A DNA stretch of 64,000 nt from Lytechinus variegatus. Its lineage: Eukaryota > Echinodermata > Echinoidea > Temnopleuroida > Toxopneustidae. The stretch is taken from the NCBI RefSeq assembly GCF_018143015.1, contig NC_054751.1:21404425-21468424 (forward strand), read 5' to 3'. Every line of letters starts with the position of its first letter. Within the stretch, counting starts at the first letter, position 1. The notes beneath the pieces were generated by a model. The model was not told the DNA's origin, made no database searches, and was given only the letters and a program-made list of their open reading frames with translations. This document shows, piece after piece, positions 31,966-47,000 of this stretch. The translations under genes and the position numbers were made by a program.

Positions 31966-32076
31966 ATGCAGCAGTCATTCCGTCAGCTTGAAGAGAGAAA
32001 CCTCTCTGTAGAGGTTACCCTTATGCAGTGGTCCCCCAAGATGGATCTCATTGCCCTAGCCAATGAAAATGGAGAG
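31966..32076 (+). CDS. ANAPC4: ANAPC4 exon 1 (coding part)
   Basis: Residues 1-37, ending phase 0 at donor GTATGT. Contains QWSPKMDLIALANENGE, the first propeller strand of APC4. A hAT-like MITE begins 55 bases downstream. Confidence 0.92.
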
Positions 32077-35000
32077 GTATGTTCCTACAGAGTGTAGTAT
32101 ATTAACAATAAATTACCAATCGGTCTACACCAGGGTTGGGCTCAATTAATTTCTTCAATTACAATTACATAATTGAAGAAATTTTCAATTACAAGTACTT
32201 TTCAATTAAATTACATTTAAAAAATTACAATTACAACTTGCTTTTGCCAATTACAATTACTCAAAAAATGTAATTACATATTTAATCAATTACCTCGTAA
32301 TTTGCCCAACCCTGTTCTACACTCACTCTTTTACTTCCTGTTTTGTCCCAACTTACTTGGTCGTATTTTTTCATATACAAACGGCTGTCACATGGTAAGG
32401 TCAAAGTTCATTTTCAGGTCAACATAAAATTTTACGTGCAAGGCTCTTATGACAAGTGTTGTTCCATCCCAGTCATTTCACAATGAAGTTCGATACAATT
32501 CTGTTGCGTGCCCTCGCAAATCCCGATATTTCTGGTTATTTTCATAAGTGGGCGAGACACAAAATTGCTTTTGCCTTGTCTTAATTCATCTACAAATGGC
32601 TGTCTAACCGTTTGGTCTAATTGCTTTGTAGCCCATTTACCATTTTGTTTAATTTACAGTTAGGCTCCAGCCATTTCATAGAAAAGAAATGAAATACAAA
32701 CTGTTTAAACTGGATATTTGTAATTCATTGAAAATTAGAATTGAGTCTGATTTCTGTATTTGTGTTTTGATTTTATTGTATTCTGCAGCAAGGCCCTTAC
32801 TAGTTCTTGAGATTGAGTTTTGGAAGAAATATTTGTTGATTATAGTGCACCTCAAAATCACTGGATATGATGTGAGAATTTTGTATCTCCCATTGTGCTT
32901 CTCACTTCAATCTTAATCACTATTGTTCAGTCAAAATATTATTGTTGTATTTTGAATGTCAGGGCTTTTGAAGATAAGTCATTTGCAATAAATCTATTGA
33001 TTATTGCTTTCACCCCTCTTACAACAGAAGCTTCTATTCAGAATGAATTTCAGGATCCGACTGACTACAAATGTTTGATAAGAATTTTAGGGGAAAAAAA
33101 TTGTAATTCATGTTTATTTTATTAATTTCCATCAAATGTGAAACTTTATACTCATTTCCATGTTTTTCCTTAGTCTCCTGTTAGATCCTGGTATTAAAAG
33201 TAAGAAAAGGTCATTGGTAAAGGAAAATTCAGCAAGGAATTTGGGATTCACTTTGTTCTTGAATGTGCAAGTAGGACAATCTGATTATTTTGGGACTTTT
33301 CGTAAATAATTGCTTTAGTCATCATCATTCATTTCATATAGAATACAGACCTGCCAACTCTCCCTATTTAATATCCATCCCTATTTCTGGTGAAAGAGCC
33401 ATTCAACCACCATGTCTGACTTTCTCTTACCGGTAATCGGTAAAAAAAAATGTCTACTAAAAGTGAATAGGAAACTTGAATTTTTCTATTTTCAACCTTT
33501 CGTTTCCTATTTGTGTGTTAGGTTTCAGATTCAGCAGGTATGCTAGCTGAGAATAGTATATCAATTTTAAGGGTATCTGAAAAAAAATTCCCATCCATCT
33601 GTCATCAGAAATCAAAACAATGTCTCATTGTATGAATTGAATTCAAGCTTTATTACTCTTTATGGGAAATTTGCTATTCACCGGTGCATAACAAAATGTT
33701 TACAAAGAAAATGAAGTTTACGGGTGAGATAACAAATATAAATCATCATATTGGCAGAAATAATCAACTTAATTTAAACACAGGGTTAATGTCTTGTAAC
33801 ATTAATCATAACTACTGAATGAAGAACATGAATCCAGGAATGCAATTGCTGGCTCATTGATATATTGGTGTGTTTGTGTCAGCAGAAATAATCAACTAAA
33901 TCTAAACACAGGGTTAATTAATGTCTTGTAACAGTAATCATAACTAATGAATGTAGAACATGAATCCAGGAATGCAATTGCTGGCTCATTGATACATTGG
34001 TGTGTTTGTGTCAGCAGAAATAATCAACTTCATTTAAACACAGTGTTAATGTCTTGTAACATTAATCATAACTAATGAATGAAGAATATAGAATCTGGGT
34101 ATCCAATGGCTCATTAGTTTAATTTATGGAAACAAAGTTTGCAAGTGTTTACTTTGGATTCTTAGCAGGCATTCGCTCATAGAAATGAGTGGTTTCGTTT
34201 ACAAAAGAAATGTGTTTTTTATTATCACCAGGTTCTATTACAGAGATTGACTTGGCAACGTCAAGCTATTTGGACCTTGACACCTCTGGGGGAAGATGAG
34301 GGTAAGGAGGTCAGAGCTTTGGCTTGGAGACCAGATGGCAAGGGTGAGTTCCATCTATTAAAGGTCAAGTCCACCCCAGAAAAATGTTGATTTTGATAAA
34401 TATAAAAAAAATTAAACTAGCATAACGGGGAAAAATTCATCAAAATCGGGTGTAAAGTAAGAAACTTAGAAAGTTATGGCATTTTAGAGTTTCATTATTT
34501 TTCACAAAACAGTTATATGCACAATTTAGTGATATGCAGATGAGACAGTTGATGATGTCCCTCACTCACTATTTCTTTTGTTTTTGTCTCCCCTGCGAAG
34601 CAAAGTGAGACTATAGGCGCCGCTTTTCCGACGGCGGCGGCGGCGTCAACATCAAATCTTAACCTGAGGTTAAGTTTTTGAAATGACGTCATAACTTAGA
34701 AAGTATATGGACCTAGTTAATGAAACTTGGATAAGGTTAATCAAGTATCACTGAACATCCTGCATGAGTTTCACGTCACATGACCAAGGTCAAAGGTCAT
34801 TTAGGGTCAATGAACTTTGGCCGAATTGGCCGAAATCTATTGAATTCCCATCATAACTTTGAAAGTTTATGGATCTGATTCATGAAACTTGGACATAATA
34901 GTAATCAAGCATCACTGAAAATTTTGTGCAAGTTTCAGGTCTCATGATTAAGGTCAAAGGTCATTTAGGGTCAATGAACTTTGGCCGAATCGGGGATATC

Positions 35001-38000
35001 TGTTGAATTACTATCATAACTTTGAAAGTTTATTGGTCTAGTTCATTAAACTTGGACATTAGAGTAATCAAGTATCACTGAACATCCTGTGCGCGTTTCA
35101 GGTCACATGACCAAGGTCAAAGGTCAATGAACTTTGGCCGAATTGGGTGTATCTGTTGAATTACCATCATAACTTTGAAAGTTTATGGATCTGATTCATG
35201 AAACTTGTACATAAGAGTAATCAAGTATCACTGAACATCCTGTTCGAGTTTCAGGTCACATGATCAAGGTCAAAGGTCATGTAAGGTCAATGATCTTTGG
35301 CCATGTTGGGGTTTTTGTTGAATAACCATCATATCTCTGTAAGTTTATTGGTCTAGTTCATAAAAAGTGGACATAAGAGTAACCATGTATCACTGAACAT
35401 CTTGTGCCAGTTAGAGTAGTATTCAAAGTCAGCACTGCTGCTATATTGAACCGCGTGATGCAGGTGAGACGGCCAGAGGCATTCCACTTGTTTATTGTTT
35501 GAATTATACAATATTTCATTTTTTTAAGATTTGACAGTAAGGACCAACATGATTGAACCATATAAATTCCACATGTTCAGGGAGGAATCAATCGTATTTC
35601 ACTTGACACTAAGGAGAAATTAGAATATTTCATATAATAAAATACAAAAGAAATTGTAAGTGGATTACGTCATCAGTCTCCTCATTTGCATTCCGACCAG
35701 AATGTGCATATTACTGTTTTTTTTTTATTAAGCAAAACTTTCTTATTTTACATTTGATTTGATGAAATTTTCATGGTTGTGCTTGTTGGATTTTTCTCTT
35801 TTATTTCAAATCAACCTTTTGTCAGGGTGGACTTGTCCTGTAAGTTTACTGATCACCAGGGATGAAGACTAATTTGGTTCAAATAAATAGAGGAGAAAGG
35901 AAAAAAAAACTAAATATAAGAGAAGCTAATAATATACAAATTTACCAGGCTTTGAGGAAGTATAATGGGGATTATTCATCTGAGGTTGGACTGGCAAATC
36001 TGTTTTTCGTAGGTGAGGAAAAAATAGTAGTATTGCTGGTCAAATTGAAATAAGAGCCTGGTATATTTGTTTTGTATCCTACTGTTTGCGCATGATTTTT
36101 AGACTTGCGATTGATTGCCACTCTTTCTGCAACGGGCCCCTGGAATATGTTTTCTCACCATACTGGAGTTAATTCATGTGGGATATAAAAATAATTATTG
36201 TTAAATGCTGTGGCAAAAATAGACAATTCTGACTGGTTACCGTTATAAAGCCAAAGAAAGAAGAAGATGGATTTAAAGTAGCATACTTTGAAGGTGAAAT
36301 TTCTTCTGAATGACGAATGGTGTTCCATTAATTCTGCATGACTTTTCTCATCATGAATGATAACCTCTTTCTTGAAGGCTAAATCAGATTCTCATAATTT
36401 CAATTCCCATAAGCATTGAAATCTTATCTTAGTATGCTTAGATGGAAATTCTTGTTTTTAATAAGCATCTGAATAAAAATGTCGTATATTTTTTCCAAAT
36501 CTGATTACCAATAGTGTTAAAGAAAATGAACTTCGATTTATGTTATTAATAAAAGTGAAAACTGTGGGTGGGGGGTCTCAATTAGCAAAAAAAAAAAATT
36601 CAACTTTCTTGTTTAAAGTCATATGTAACTTTGGAGCAGCTTTATTAAATGACCCTCTGATATTTTCTGAGATGAAGCATCGCCATTGAATCTGATGGTA
36701 ATAGCCTTGGGTTTCATAATACAAATAAATGATAACAACATGCCTCTTGAAACTCATACTCATTATCAATTTACAGTATTAGCTGTTGGCTACCAGTCAG
36801 GAAGGCTTCTCCTGTGCAGAGTAGAAAAAGCAGAGGTCATCCACACCACTCATGTTGACCAGCCAATCACATGCATGCAGTGGACTGAAGCTCTGGACAA
36901 AGATTTGGATAGTGAAGCCAATGGTCAGTCTTCATCGGTCAAGGCAGAGTTAGGGGTTACCCCTGATGCAGCCAATGAGAATCTCTCCGAGAAGTTCCTG
37001 CCCAAGCTTCCCTCTCTATCAAAAATGTGAGTGTGAACATATTTTTACATAAATTTCTTGCAGCTTTATTATACAAATAATGGATGCAGCCGAGTGCGAC
37101 AGTGGAAATGCAGAGCACGCGAGGTTTCTTTAGATAGGTGCAGCTCTGTGCATGAGCCGCTGGCGGCGAGTGCCCAGTGTGCACCATCTGAAGAATCTGA
37201 GATTTCTCTACATTTATTGTTACGCATGACAGAGCAAGTGCATTATTTGTTCTATAAAAAAGCAACATGTCGCAGTAACAAATTCTTAAAAAGTTACAAT
37301 ACAGTTTTGTTGGACTTCTCCCGGAACTTCTACCGCACTGGTTTGCTTGAGCGTGCACTGTCAATTTTCATTGCACACCTTATGCACTGCCGTGCAGTGC
37401 ACCAAAAAAGTTGGATGTCATGTGATGCGTATTGGCCAATGGCAATGCTTGAAATAATACACCTATTTTTTAACAAGATATATGGCACTATGTGAATGCC
37501 TATTACAATGTTCATGCCAAAGGTGTCTGTTCTTTTCCACAGTTGGGGCTCTTCCTTTTCTCACAACTGCTGAAATAAAGATTAAACTCTTATCCATAAT
37601 TATTTCTTTTTCTTGCAGTTCATCTATCAAGAGTTACATTGATGACAATGTAGAAGATGCAAAGAAGCTCAAGGAACAGAAGAGGTAAGGAATGCTTCCT
37701 CTACAAAAGAATTAACTGCTTTTTTGGCCAAAGTATCATATTCTGATGAATGGATATCAAAAAATTGTAATGCAATGAAATTGATTTTAAGGTAATGTCC
37801 CTTTTCTATCTATTACATCACTATTAAACAAGAAAAGTTGACAAAGGGCTGAGGAGAAGGGTATTGAGGCCATTACATAAGGCAGGTTATTATGTCATGG
37901 GACCCGGTGGCCTTAGATTAATATTTGAAAAATATTTTGTTGGTGTACTTGATCATTTGGTCCTTGATTATTTGCTTTAGATATGGTGTATGAGGTGTAT

Positions 38001-41000
38001 TAAATTGAAGGGTTTGCCTGAGAAAGGCCAAAAATTTTGTCCCTAGTTTTAACATTACAGTTTATAAGAACCATTCACCATTTGGAATTTTTTCAGAGAT
38101 ATGTACAGATCCTGATAAAACGCTCTTGGACAGGTATCAGTTTTCACTTCAAAACTGAAGTATATAAAGGTCAAGTCCACCCCAGAAAATTGTTGATTTG
38201 AATCGATAGAGAAAAATCAAACAAACATAGCGCTGCAAATTTCATCAAAATCGGATGTAAAATATGAAAGTTATGACATTTTTAAGTTTCGCTTATTTTT
38301 CACAAAACAGTTAAATGCACAACTCAGCAATATGCAAATGAGAGAATCGATGATGTCCATGACTCACTATTTTTTTGTATTGTTTGAATAATACAATATT
38401 TCAATTTTTACAGATTTGATAATAAGGATCAACTTAACTTAAACACAAACTGTTAAAATAATGGTAATTACACATGTTCAGGGAGAAATAAAAATTTGTT
38501 GCACTTGACATTTGAAATTAAGCGAAAGTTTAAAATGTCATAACTTTTTTATTTTACATCCGATTTTGATAAAAATTTCAGTGTTTTGCTTGTTGGATTT
38601 TTCTCCTTTTTTCATATCAACTTTTGGTTGGGGTGGACTTGTCCTTTAATGAACTTTGCTTCATGAACAGATTGAACATGCTAGCAGTGGGATGTCATGG
38701 CGGAACTCTGACTCTGCTTGCTTTTGGAGTAGCACCAATCGTCAATGTAGATATGTCACAGTTCATTCAAACAACCAAGGTAGGTAAACATATAGTCATC
38801 CAGAATAATGTATTACAGTATTTTAAGTTCCTAGTCCTTGGAAAGACTCACCACTTGGTGTAATGTCAACCAATTCCATGCTCGTCCATACTTACTATTA
38901 TGCGAACCTTCAAACATTATCTTTCCTGTTTTTGTTTATCTTTTTCACTGCTGATATTTTTGTTTCTTGTTGTTTCCTGCATGTTTATGTTTTATTAAAA
39001 TATTCCTCTTTGATTGTTGTTCCGCATCTTCCGTAAAGTAATCTGCAATATATTTATATCAATCTTGCTTGTGTGTGTATGTAGTTTATGACTGAATATC
39101 TTTTAAAAAAAAGTTATATCAAATCATCTGTCTTCAATTATATATCTTGTTTGTTACATATGATGGTTTCTTATTGGATCATATGATTTGATTTTTTTGC
39201 AGCTGGACAGAATAGATCATTGAACATTGAATATTTGCCAATTGTAATGTAAAATAAACAATTGTTGTTTTGTGTACAGTGTGGAGATTTCCTTGGTGCT
39301 TCTCTGTCATCAGACCTACGCACTATCTCCATCATTGTGGAGTATTCCAATGAAGAGGATATCACTGAGATTTACCAGTCTCTACTCACAGTAAGTACAG
39401 CATTACCTCAGGCGATGGTTCGTGTAGGCTCCACTACACTTCACTACCTCCTCCGCTACACCTACCCAAACCATTGGGCGATAAGTACTCGCTCTCCAAA
39501 AACAGTGAAAACTGGGTTTCTTTTTGGTAAAAAAGGTGACACGTCATTCAAAAAAAAACATTAAACGTACTCTAAAGTGACTAAACTTACCATTAGATTC
39601 AGACTCACTCCTTGCCCTTTCTTGTAAACGACACAGTGATTTGAAGCCGGTTTGCAGTTCCCCACATGTTTTTATTCACTGCCAAATCCAAAATGGCGAA
39701 CGCGAATTGCGCATGACCCACACACAATTAGTGGAGTGGAGCCTACATGAACCATCGCCTGAGGTTGTACAGCATATACATTCTGGGTAATTCCATTAAT
39801 AATCAACCATGTACGTGTGTCCAACATCCATTTCATCCATTCTTACTTCACTCTATGAACTGCTTGAACCATAATATATTGAGAACTTTACAACTTGTTA
39901 TATGAACTGGAATACAAAGACATTATTTCAGAAAGGTCCCTTATTTAGAGGGTCAAATTTACATATTTTATGGAATTAGCCTTCATTTATAAAGCCTATT
40001 TCAGGCTGGGTTATATTGGTCATAACATAGTCAGGAGAGGTTTCACCTCGTACTTGCTAATGAAAATATTTTTATCGTTGAAATTGTTAATATGTATAAT
40101 TCTAATGCCGCCCTCTCTGATTTTTGTTCATTTCTTGAAATAAAGGAAATTGAATAATTATGTATTATACAATTAATGCACATTTATGAGTGTGTTATGA
40201 CGATGCAGCACACTCGAGGGTATTTACAATTATGCGAAAGCAAGAGGCGCTTGCGCCGAGTGCTTTTGCATCATATTGTGAATGCCCGAGAGTTGCTCGC
40301 ATCGTCACTAACATCACGAATCTTAAAATGTGCATTAATTGTTTTATAAAACGGGTCGGCAAAATGATTTTTTCATGGAAATCTTGTTCAAATCCCTCCA
40401 ACTTGTGTACGATCGCACAGACGTACGAAGAGATCACAAGACTGTCAATTATGACATCACAGGCGTATCTACTATGTGCGCCTAAGTAAGCGCATCAAAA
40501 TCCTAGCCAGCCTCTTTTACTGAACGCATATCAGTTTTTACGCGCTACTGGAACTAATGCTGCACAAAAATTGCACGGTGTTGCACAAAAAATGCACAGT
40601 GCTGCACGAAAAATGCACGACTGGAAGGTTGCGCATAATTAAAGCATGAACATGTGACTTGAATACGCACTCACCACTGGCTACATCCTTGAACCCGTTT
40701 TATAAAAGATGTTAATAGTTCTGACACAGTTTTCCCCTTCTCCCCAATTGCATGTAATAAAAAATGAAAAGTATTCATTTTTAAAATAAAGGAAATTGAG
40801 TTGTTGTTTTATTTTTGACTGAACACCAGAATGTGTGGATCTCCAATGTTTTCCAAATGTTTTCAAGAAATTATTGGACTTGTGATACAAACTGCTCAAG
40901 AAGTATATATCTCTCTCTTTGTTTCTGGTTTTCAGATTTATTTTCTTTTGTCCTCGCTTGCAAAATATTATGTATGTACAGTAGACCATGCATAGGTCGA

Positions 41001-44000
41001 CCTTCCATAAGTCAAATACTCCACCCGAATCGTAGCAATATTTCAGACTAGAATATGCAAATCGTGTGTTATTAACATCTTTTAAGACGAGTTTCACCAA
41101 ATTTTTGTGGTCTGAAGAGCTTCAGCTTAAGCAGAGTCATCTGGTGGGTGTTTCATGAAAGTTGTCAGCAATGACCAAATTGTCAGTGCTGACAATTTCG
41201 GCAAAATCCTTGGTGTTGATTGGCTTAGAGGCGCTGGCCTCTGACTGTTGCTATGGTAACTGTCTGAGAAAGACAACCTGTCAGTGCTGACAACTTTCAT
41301 GAAACAGTCCCCTGTATATCTCATGCCTTCTTCCAATGTAACAGCTTGACTGTGTTCTCCTGGCTTCAAGGCATCAAGAAATTTCAAGATACGCTAAGAA
41401 GTTTGGCAAGATACGGACTCTCATGGAGGTAAGCATTAGTGCAAGTTTGATTTTTTGCTATTATTATACCTCTTGTTACTGTAGATGGTTTCTTTAGGCA
41501 TTTTGTTGTTGGGTTATCCATTCCTTTGTTTCCTTGCAAAGAACTTTTTGACTGGTGAACTTCAAAATTGGTCCAAGTAAGATAATAATGATCTGATTAG
41601 TTTTGGGGGTATCAAGATCAAAGGTAACAAGTCATTGATGCCATCGTATATCTTGTTCTCGCAATTACCTGGGAACCATTAAGGTATCAACTTTCTCTGT
41701 AATTGTCATATTTTTCTTTAAAAATGGTCCTTTGAATATTTACCTTACAAATGTGACTGTAGGTGGAGGAAGAGGTACTCTTTCAGATAGCAAATTTTCT
41801 CAATTTTATTTTTTTAAGCCAGTTGACAAGTTCGGTTTATTGCAGAGAATGTTGCATGGGAGCTCACTGAGTTTTGAACTAGATAGTAACACATGAAGAA
41901 AATGACCTTCCAAAGACAAAAATAAATATTAAGTATCTTGTGTGATTTGTTTTCTTTAGTACTTAGAGGCAACTTTGAAGGCAGTGACTGAGGCCAAGGA
42001 AGACATTCTCATTGAAATGGAAAATAAGCTCACCAAATATGCACAGGTAAAATAATTGGATGTTGTTCGAAAGTGCTTAGTTCAGAGGGAAATTTTGTGT
42101 GTTGTCTGTCTGATTGTATATTGATGATCATAATGTGATGAAAGATTACTAACATCTTGATTGAAAATTGTATGTCAATAACTTTATTAAAGCTGGAAAT
42201 ATTGATTCAATAAAGCCTTTTTTTAGGGACCACTCCTATAGAATGATGCTTTATCCTTGCTTTGTCAGTTTGAGTAAAGGTCTCTGGTGACCTATTCATA
42301 TCTTGGCTGGGTTGATAATAAACCTTGTATCTCAAAATTAACAAATTTTGTAGGCAGCTGAGACAAGGCAGTGTTTTAAAAACATAGCATTGGTGGCAGT
42401 CTTATATTGTCTTAAAACAGTCTTCTGATACCTGTCAAGAACTCTTTTGAGGCATGAGAAGGTTGCTACCCATCTTATAACTCTAAAACCTAGCTTATTC
42501 TTACCTGTCATTAAAAATATTTAAATTTTGAGATAGAAGGTTTTATCAACCCAGCCATGACATGTGTTTCCCTGCATTCCTTGTATTACTCCTATTTGTA
42601 ATTCATTGGTTCTCGATAATAGCAAAAGCCTACAGAAGAATCTTTGAGCGATGAGTTCCTTCAGTTGCTACTATGGGGGAAGGCTAGTCCTGAACTACAG
42701 CAGTTCCTGGTCCATGATCTCACTGAGAAAGGCCTTAAGAAGTTAGACCAGTCTGTAGAGAACTCCTATGTCAGCATCCAAAAGCTAGTACTCAAGCACA
42801 TACACAGGTAATACACTTTGTTTCTATTTGGGTGTGTTTATGCTTCCATTGCGAGGACAGAATCAGCGATTTCAAACGTCGATTCAAAACGGCGATCGTA
42901 AACGTGGTTCTGGGAGTGCTGTTTATGCTTAACTTTTCAGAGGCAAATCACGATCTCCAGCTGGCTTCGCATCGTAAAGCGAGGTCAAATTGGGAGCGCC
43001 TTTTTTCGAAAGTTTTTTTTTAGTGTTGTTATTACGTGGAGATAACACGGAGCAATGCGACTGTATTTGCCCACAGATTTTCATGTCAGCGGAAGCATGT
43101 ACCAAATGACGTCATTTAAACACGTTTACGATTGTGGTTCCATTTATACTTCCACAGAAAGCCTGATTCTGGTCAAACGACGTTTACAAACGCACCTTTT
43201 TGTGAGTTTACGATCGGCGTTTTGAAACAGCATTTAAATGAAAGTAAGCATGGACGCAACCGTGTTTTGGACTAATCACGTTTGGAAACGCTGATTCTGG
43301 CCTGAAAAGTGGAAGCATAAACACGGCCTAACTATAGCATTTATTCTCCTGAACAAACTCTCAAATTTGCTTTAGATTGTCACTATTTTCAGGAATTAGA
43401 TAGTGTGCTGGCTCACACCTTTGCGTTTTGGGCTTTTATTCAGCTGTTGATTGCCGACACAGACAAATACAGTCAAACACAATGCAATGAAAGAAGCTTA
43501 TTCGAGGTCAATGCACTTACCAATGCAGAGGTCTTGCATTCTATAGCTTAGTAGTTTATAATTCAAAAAAAGCATCTGCACGTAAATGCAACCAAATTCT
43601 ATTGAGCAAAAGTGATTGACCCAAGCAAATATATTTGTTAGTACGTACTCATTGTTGGGCGTAATGCATCGGTTCACATTTTATTCAAATTCATAAGTGA
43701 TGTGCTAAAAATGATTCATATTTTCATCACTTAATCTTCGTCTTCTCTTTAGTGTTGGACGATCTCTATTGTTCCAGTTGAGTGAATTGAAGGGTATGGC
43801 TTTGTGGTATGACAAGTATGGCATGCTGGGACTCAGTGCAACAGCTATCCAAGGTTAGTGTATTCATATCTCTTGGTTTTGATAATAATAATGATTATAC
43901 TTGCCTTTTATAGCACTAACACTTACTATATTGAAGTCTCTAAGCGCTCAAAATAATGCAACATAATTACCCTGGCTTTAGCAGAGTTGATATTATGCAC

Positions 44001-47000
44001 ATTGAATTTCAAGGAATACATTCCTGCCAGTTACCCATTTGCCCCACCTGGGTTGAATGCAGCACATCATGGATCAATTTCTTACTGAAGGAAATTACAC
44101 CATGGCTGGGATCAAACCCACAACCTGTTTTTCAAGGTCCAGAGACCAATCCACTGGGCCATAACACTCCTCTCAATTCTGTCTCACTTGATATTACATT
44201 GTCAGAGTTGGGGAGCGTTTCATGAAAGGACTTGTCGGACGTTTTATCCGACAAGTCCTGTTTTATCCGACAATCACCATAGCAATAGTACCTCTCAGCC
44301 AATCAGATTCAAGGAAAGATGTCAGATCTGACCACTTGTCGGACAAAAATATTGATGAAACGCTCCCCAGGATGTGAATGCTCTGAATGTCTAAAGAAGC
44401 ATTTAACATTATCATTAAAAATTTGAAATATTTAGATAGAGGCCATTTGTGAAATGCTAAGTAAAACACATGAAAAGTCTTTAGAACAAAATTATTGCAG
44501 TTATTTGAAATCCTAAATTCAAGAAATGTAGGGGGATTTCATTTTGGAAATGTTGTTAGTATATTGATATGATCCTGTGATATAAATCCAGTTTCTTTCA
44601 AACTGGAAGTTCAATTCAATAAACATTTATGTACAGCCAACCCGGATTATCTCAACTTCTAATTTCGCTTTATGAACTATTCGAGCCTTTCAGATTTGAG
44701 AACATCAAAATTATTTTATATGAAATAGAAAACAGAGAAAAACAATGTTAGGAAGGCTCATCATGTCAGAGGTTGGACATACTTAATAAGATTTCCCAAA
44801 TTTCATGTTTTAATTGACAATATGATTTTTTGATGTGTTATAGGTTTCTAAATCGTGTATTCTTTTTTCTCACAGTATTTTTCAAAGACAATTATGGTGG
44901 TTTTAATTTCTAAATCTTATCCAAATTTCAGCATATTGGGATTTTGATTTCAAACTGTTTATATTATTTTTACTTCAGATGCCATCAATGCAGTGGGCTC
45001 TTTCATGTTGAAAGCTAATGAACTGCTGCAGTAAGTAGAAATTTGATAATTGTTGTATTTTTCAATATTCTTAAGGGTTTTGTTTGCAATTTTTGAGCAT
45101 AGGCAGTGCGAAATGGTGGAACTTATCATGGTTTGGCAAAGAAATATGTCAAACAATATTGCAAGGTAAAATTTAGCGTGGAGTATGCATATTGAAGGTG
45201 CAATGATCTGATTGGATTTTGGGATGAGGTCAAAGGACATGGTCATAATATCTCTTTCTCATGATAATTGAAGAACGTTCTTAGAGATCAATTTCAAACG
45301 TGACTCATGTATGCTACTATTATGACAACTTTGCTCTCAGCTGGTCAATGGCTATGATGTTGGTGCTGTTATCATTTTATTCTGAATTGTTTGTGTCTTT
45401 TAACTAATTTGTGAGGAGGTCCCCTGGTTTCAAGTTTGCATTTTTTGTCTTTATAAAGGCCCTTTTCAAATGAGTTCTTATTCAAACAAGCTCAATAATT
45501 TTACATGTGTGTGAAATTACCCTTGTTATAAAAGCAGTGATTTTTTTTCTTCTCAAAAAGAAGTATGATATGAGCTTGCCCGTTTTCTCTAGATATTGAA
45601 GCAAATAATATCAAAAGAATTGTAAACTGAAAATATTATCTAGTGTCAGAGGTTGTGATTGTCTTTCATTGACTATTTCTACTTTTCTATTCAGCAATAC
45701 ATTGATATTTATTTCTTTGTTCAAACCGTTACAGAGTAATAGAAAGTAGCCTTAAGAACTTCAAAGCCTTCTTCAGATGGCTGTATGTAATTGTTATGCA
45801 ACTCATGGAAGAACCTATCCAACAAAGCATTAGCAAGGTGAGTCCAGTGGGGGAGAGAAGGGGGGTTACACATGATAGCATTTGTAGAGCAATTCTTGGC
45901 TAGTGGGCATTCTTCCTATAAAAATGACCTGAAAAGAATTTGGGGTTCCATGACATTTGCTCCGCTTTAGATTCCACCCACTTAACTAATGACTAACTTC
46001 AAATCTTGATTTAACACTATACCCTACCCTAAACCTAACATAAAACCCTAATGCAACCCTAACCCTACATCTTAGAAGACATAAAGCCTGGAGCGATTGT
46101 CGCAGGAGCAAACGTCTCCCAATATGTAGGCTCACAATGAATATTTATACTTTGCCAATAAATGTTCCCTTTAAGTATCTTGTTTCTGTTCAATTAAATT
46201 TATTAACTTTTTAAAATACATAGAAATTATATACAATCAAATGTGGCTGGGGAGATACAGTGAAGCCTATGGCTTTGTAAACATAGATTCCCCTTTGATG
46301 AGGAAAGAAGTGTAACATTCTCTAGTAATGAAAAACTCTGATAATTGCATGTGTTTGATTTTATCCCTTTTGTTTTTTTAGATGTATCAGAGGGACATCA
46401 ATTTTGTTGCAGACTTCCTTGCAGAAAATTTCACAGATGTAAGTAGCCATTATAACTTCTTGCACTGCTTACCTTTGAATGGAAATACCAGCGTAGTAAA
46501 TACATGAGGGTAACAGGCAAATTTTCCCTCATGGCAGCCCAAATTTCCCCCAAATGCATGCTTCGGAGCGACCATTCTTTCTCGAGTCGCCCCAAGATCT
46601 GATTCAAACAATATTCAAGATTACTTAGAAAATCAATATTTTAACTGTGGTAGAAGAATAATATTTGCTTTCACTGCACTATTACATTTTTCCCCTGAAA
46701 ATATTTCTTCAAATGAATAAATAGCCCCAAAAATTTTGAAATGCCTCATTGTGGTAAGGAAAAATAGCCCCTAAAAAATGACAATTATTTTTTACCCTGG
46801 TATTTGGTATTTTTCATCATCAAACTTGGTATGTCATTTGTTGTTAAACAAGCAGAAAGAAGACAATGATGATTGATCCAATTGTATAGCATAGATAATT
46901 TATTGAAATGATTAGTATTTCTTAAAACAATTTATCATATTATCACCCATGCTAAATCTGAGCAACTGTGCAGACAATAAATCCTACTGGATACTTATTC

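Larger units (their letters stand above)
32323..34231 (+). other. ANAPC4 intron 1, remainder
   Basis: AT-rich intron with no exon seen. It contains a probable hAT-like remnant (33347-33545) and a tandem repeat of about 130 bp (33753-34105). The acceptor before exon 2 is TATTATCACCAG. Confidence 0.5.

Noticed and set aside
37058..37495. 145-codon open frame in ANAPC4 intron 3
   Set aside because: No family resemblance, overlapped by an equally long antisense frame, and placed inside an intron between two in-phase exons.
46021..46070. CCCTAA-like telomeric repeats
   Set aside because: Only two or three imperfect units lie inside a dispersed repeat in an ANAPC4 intron.
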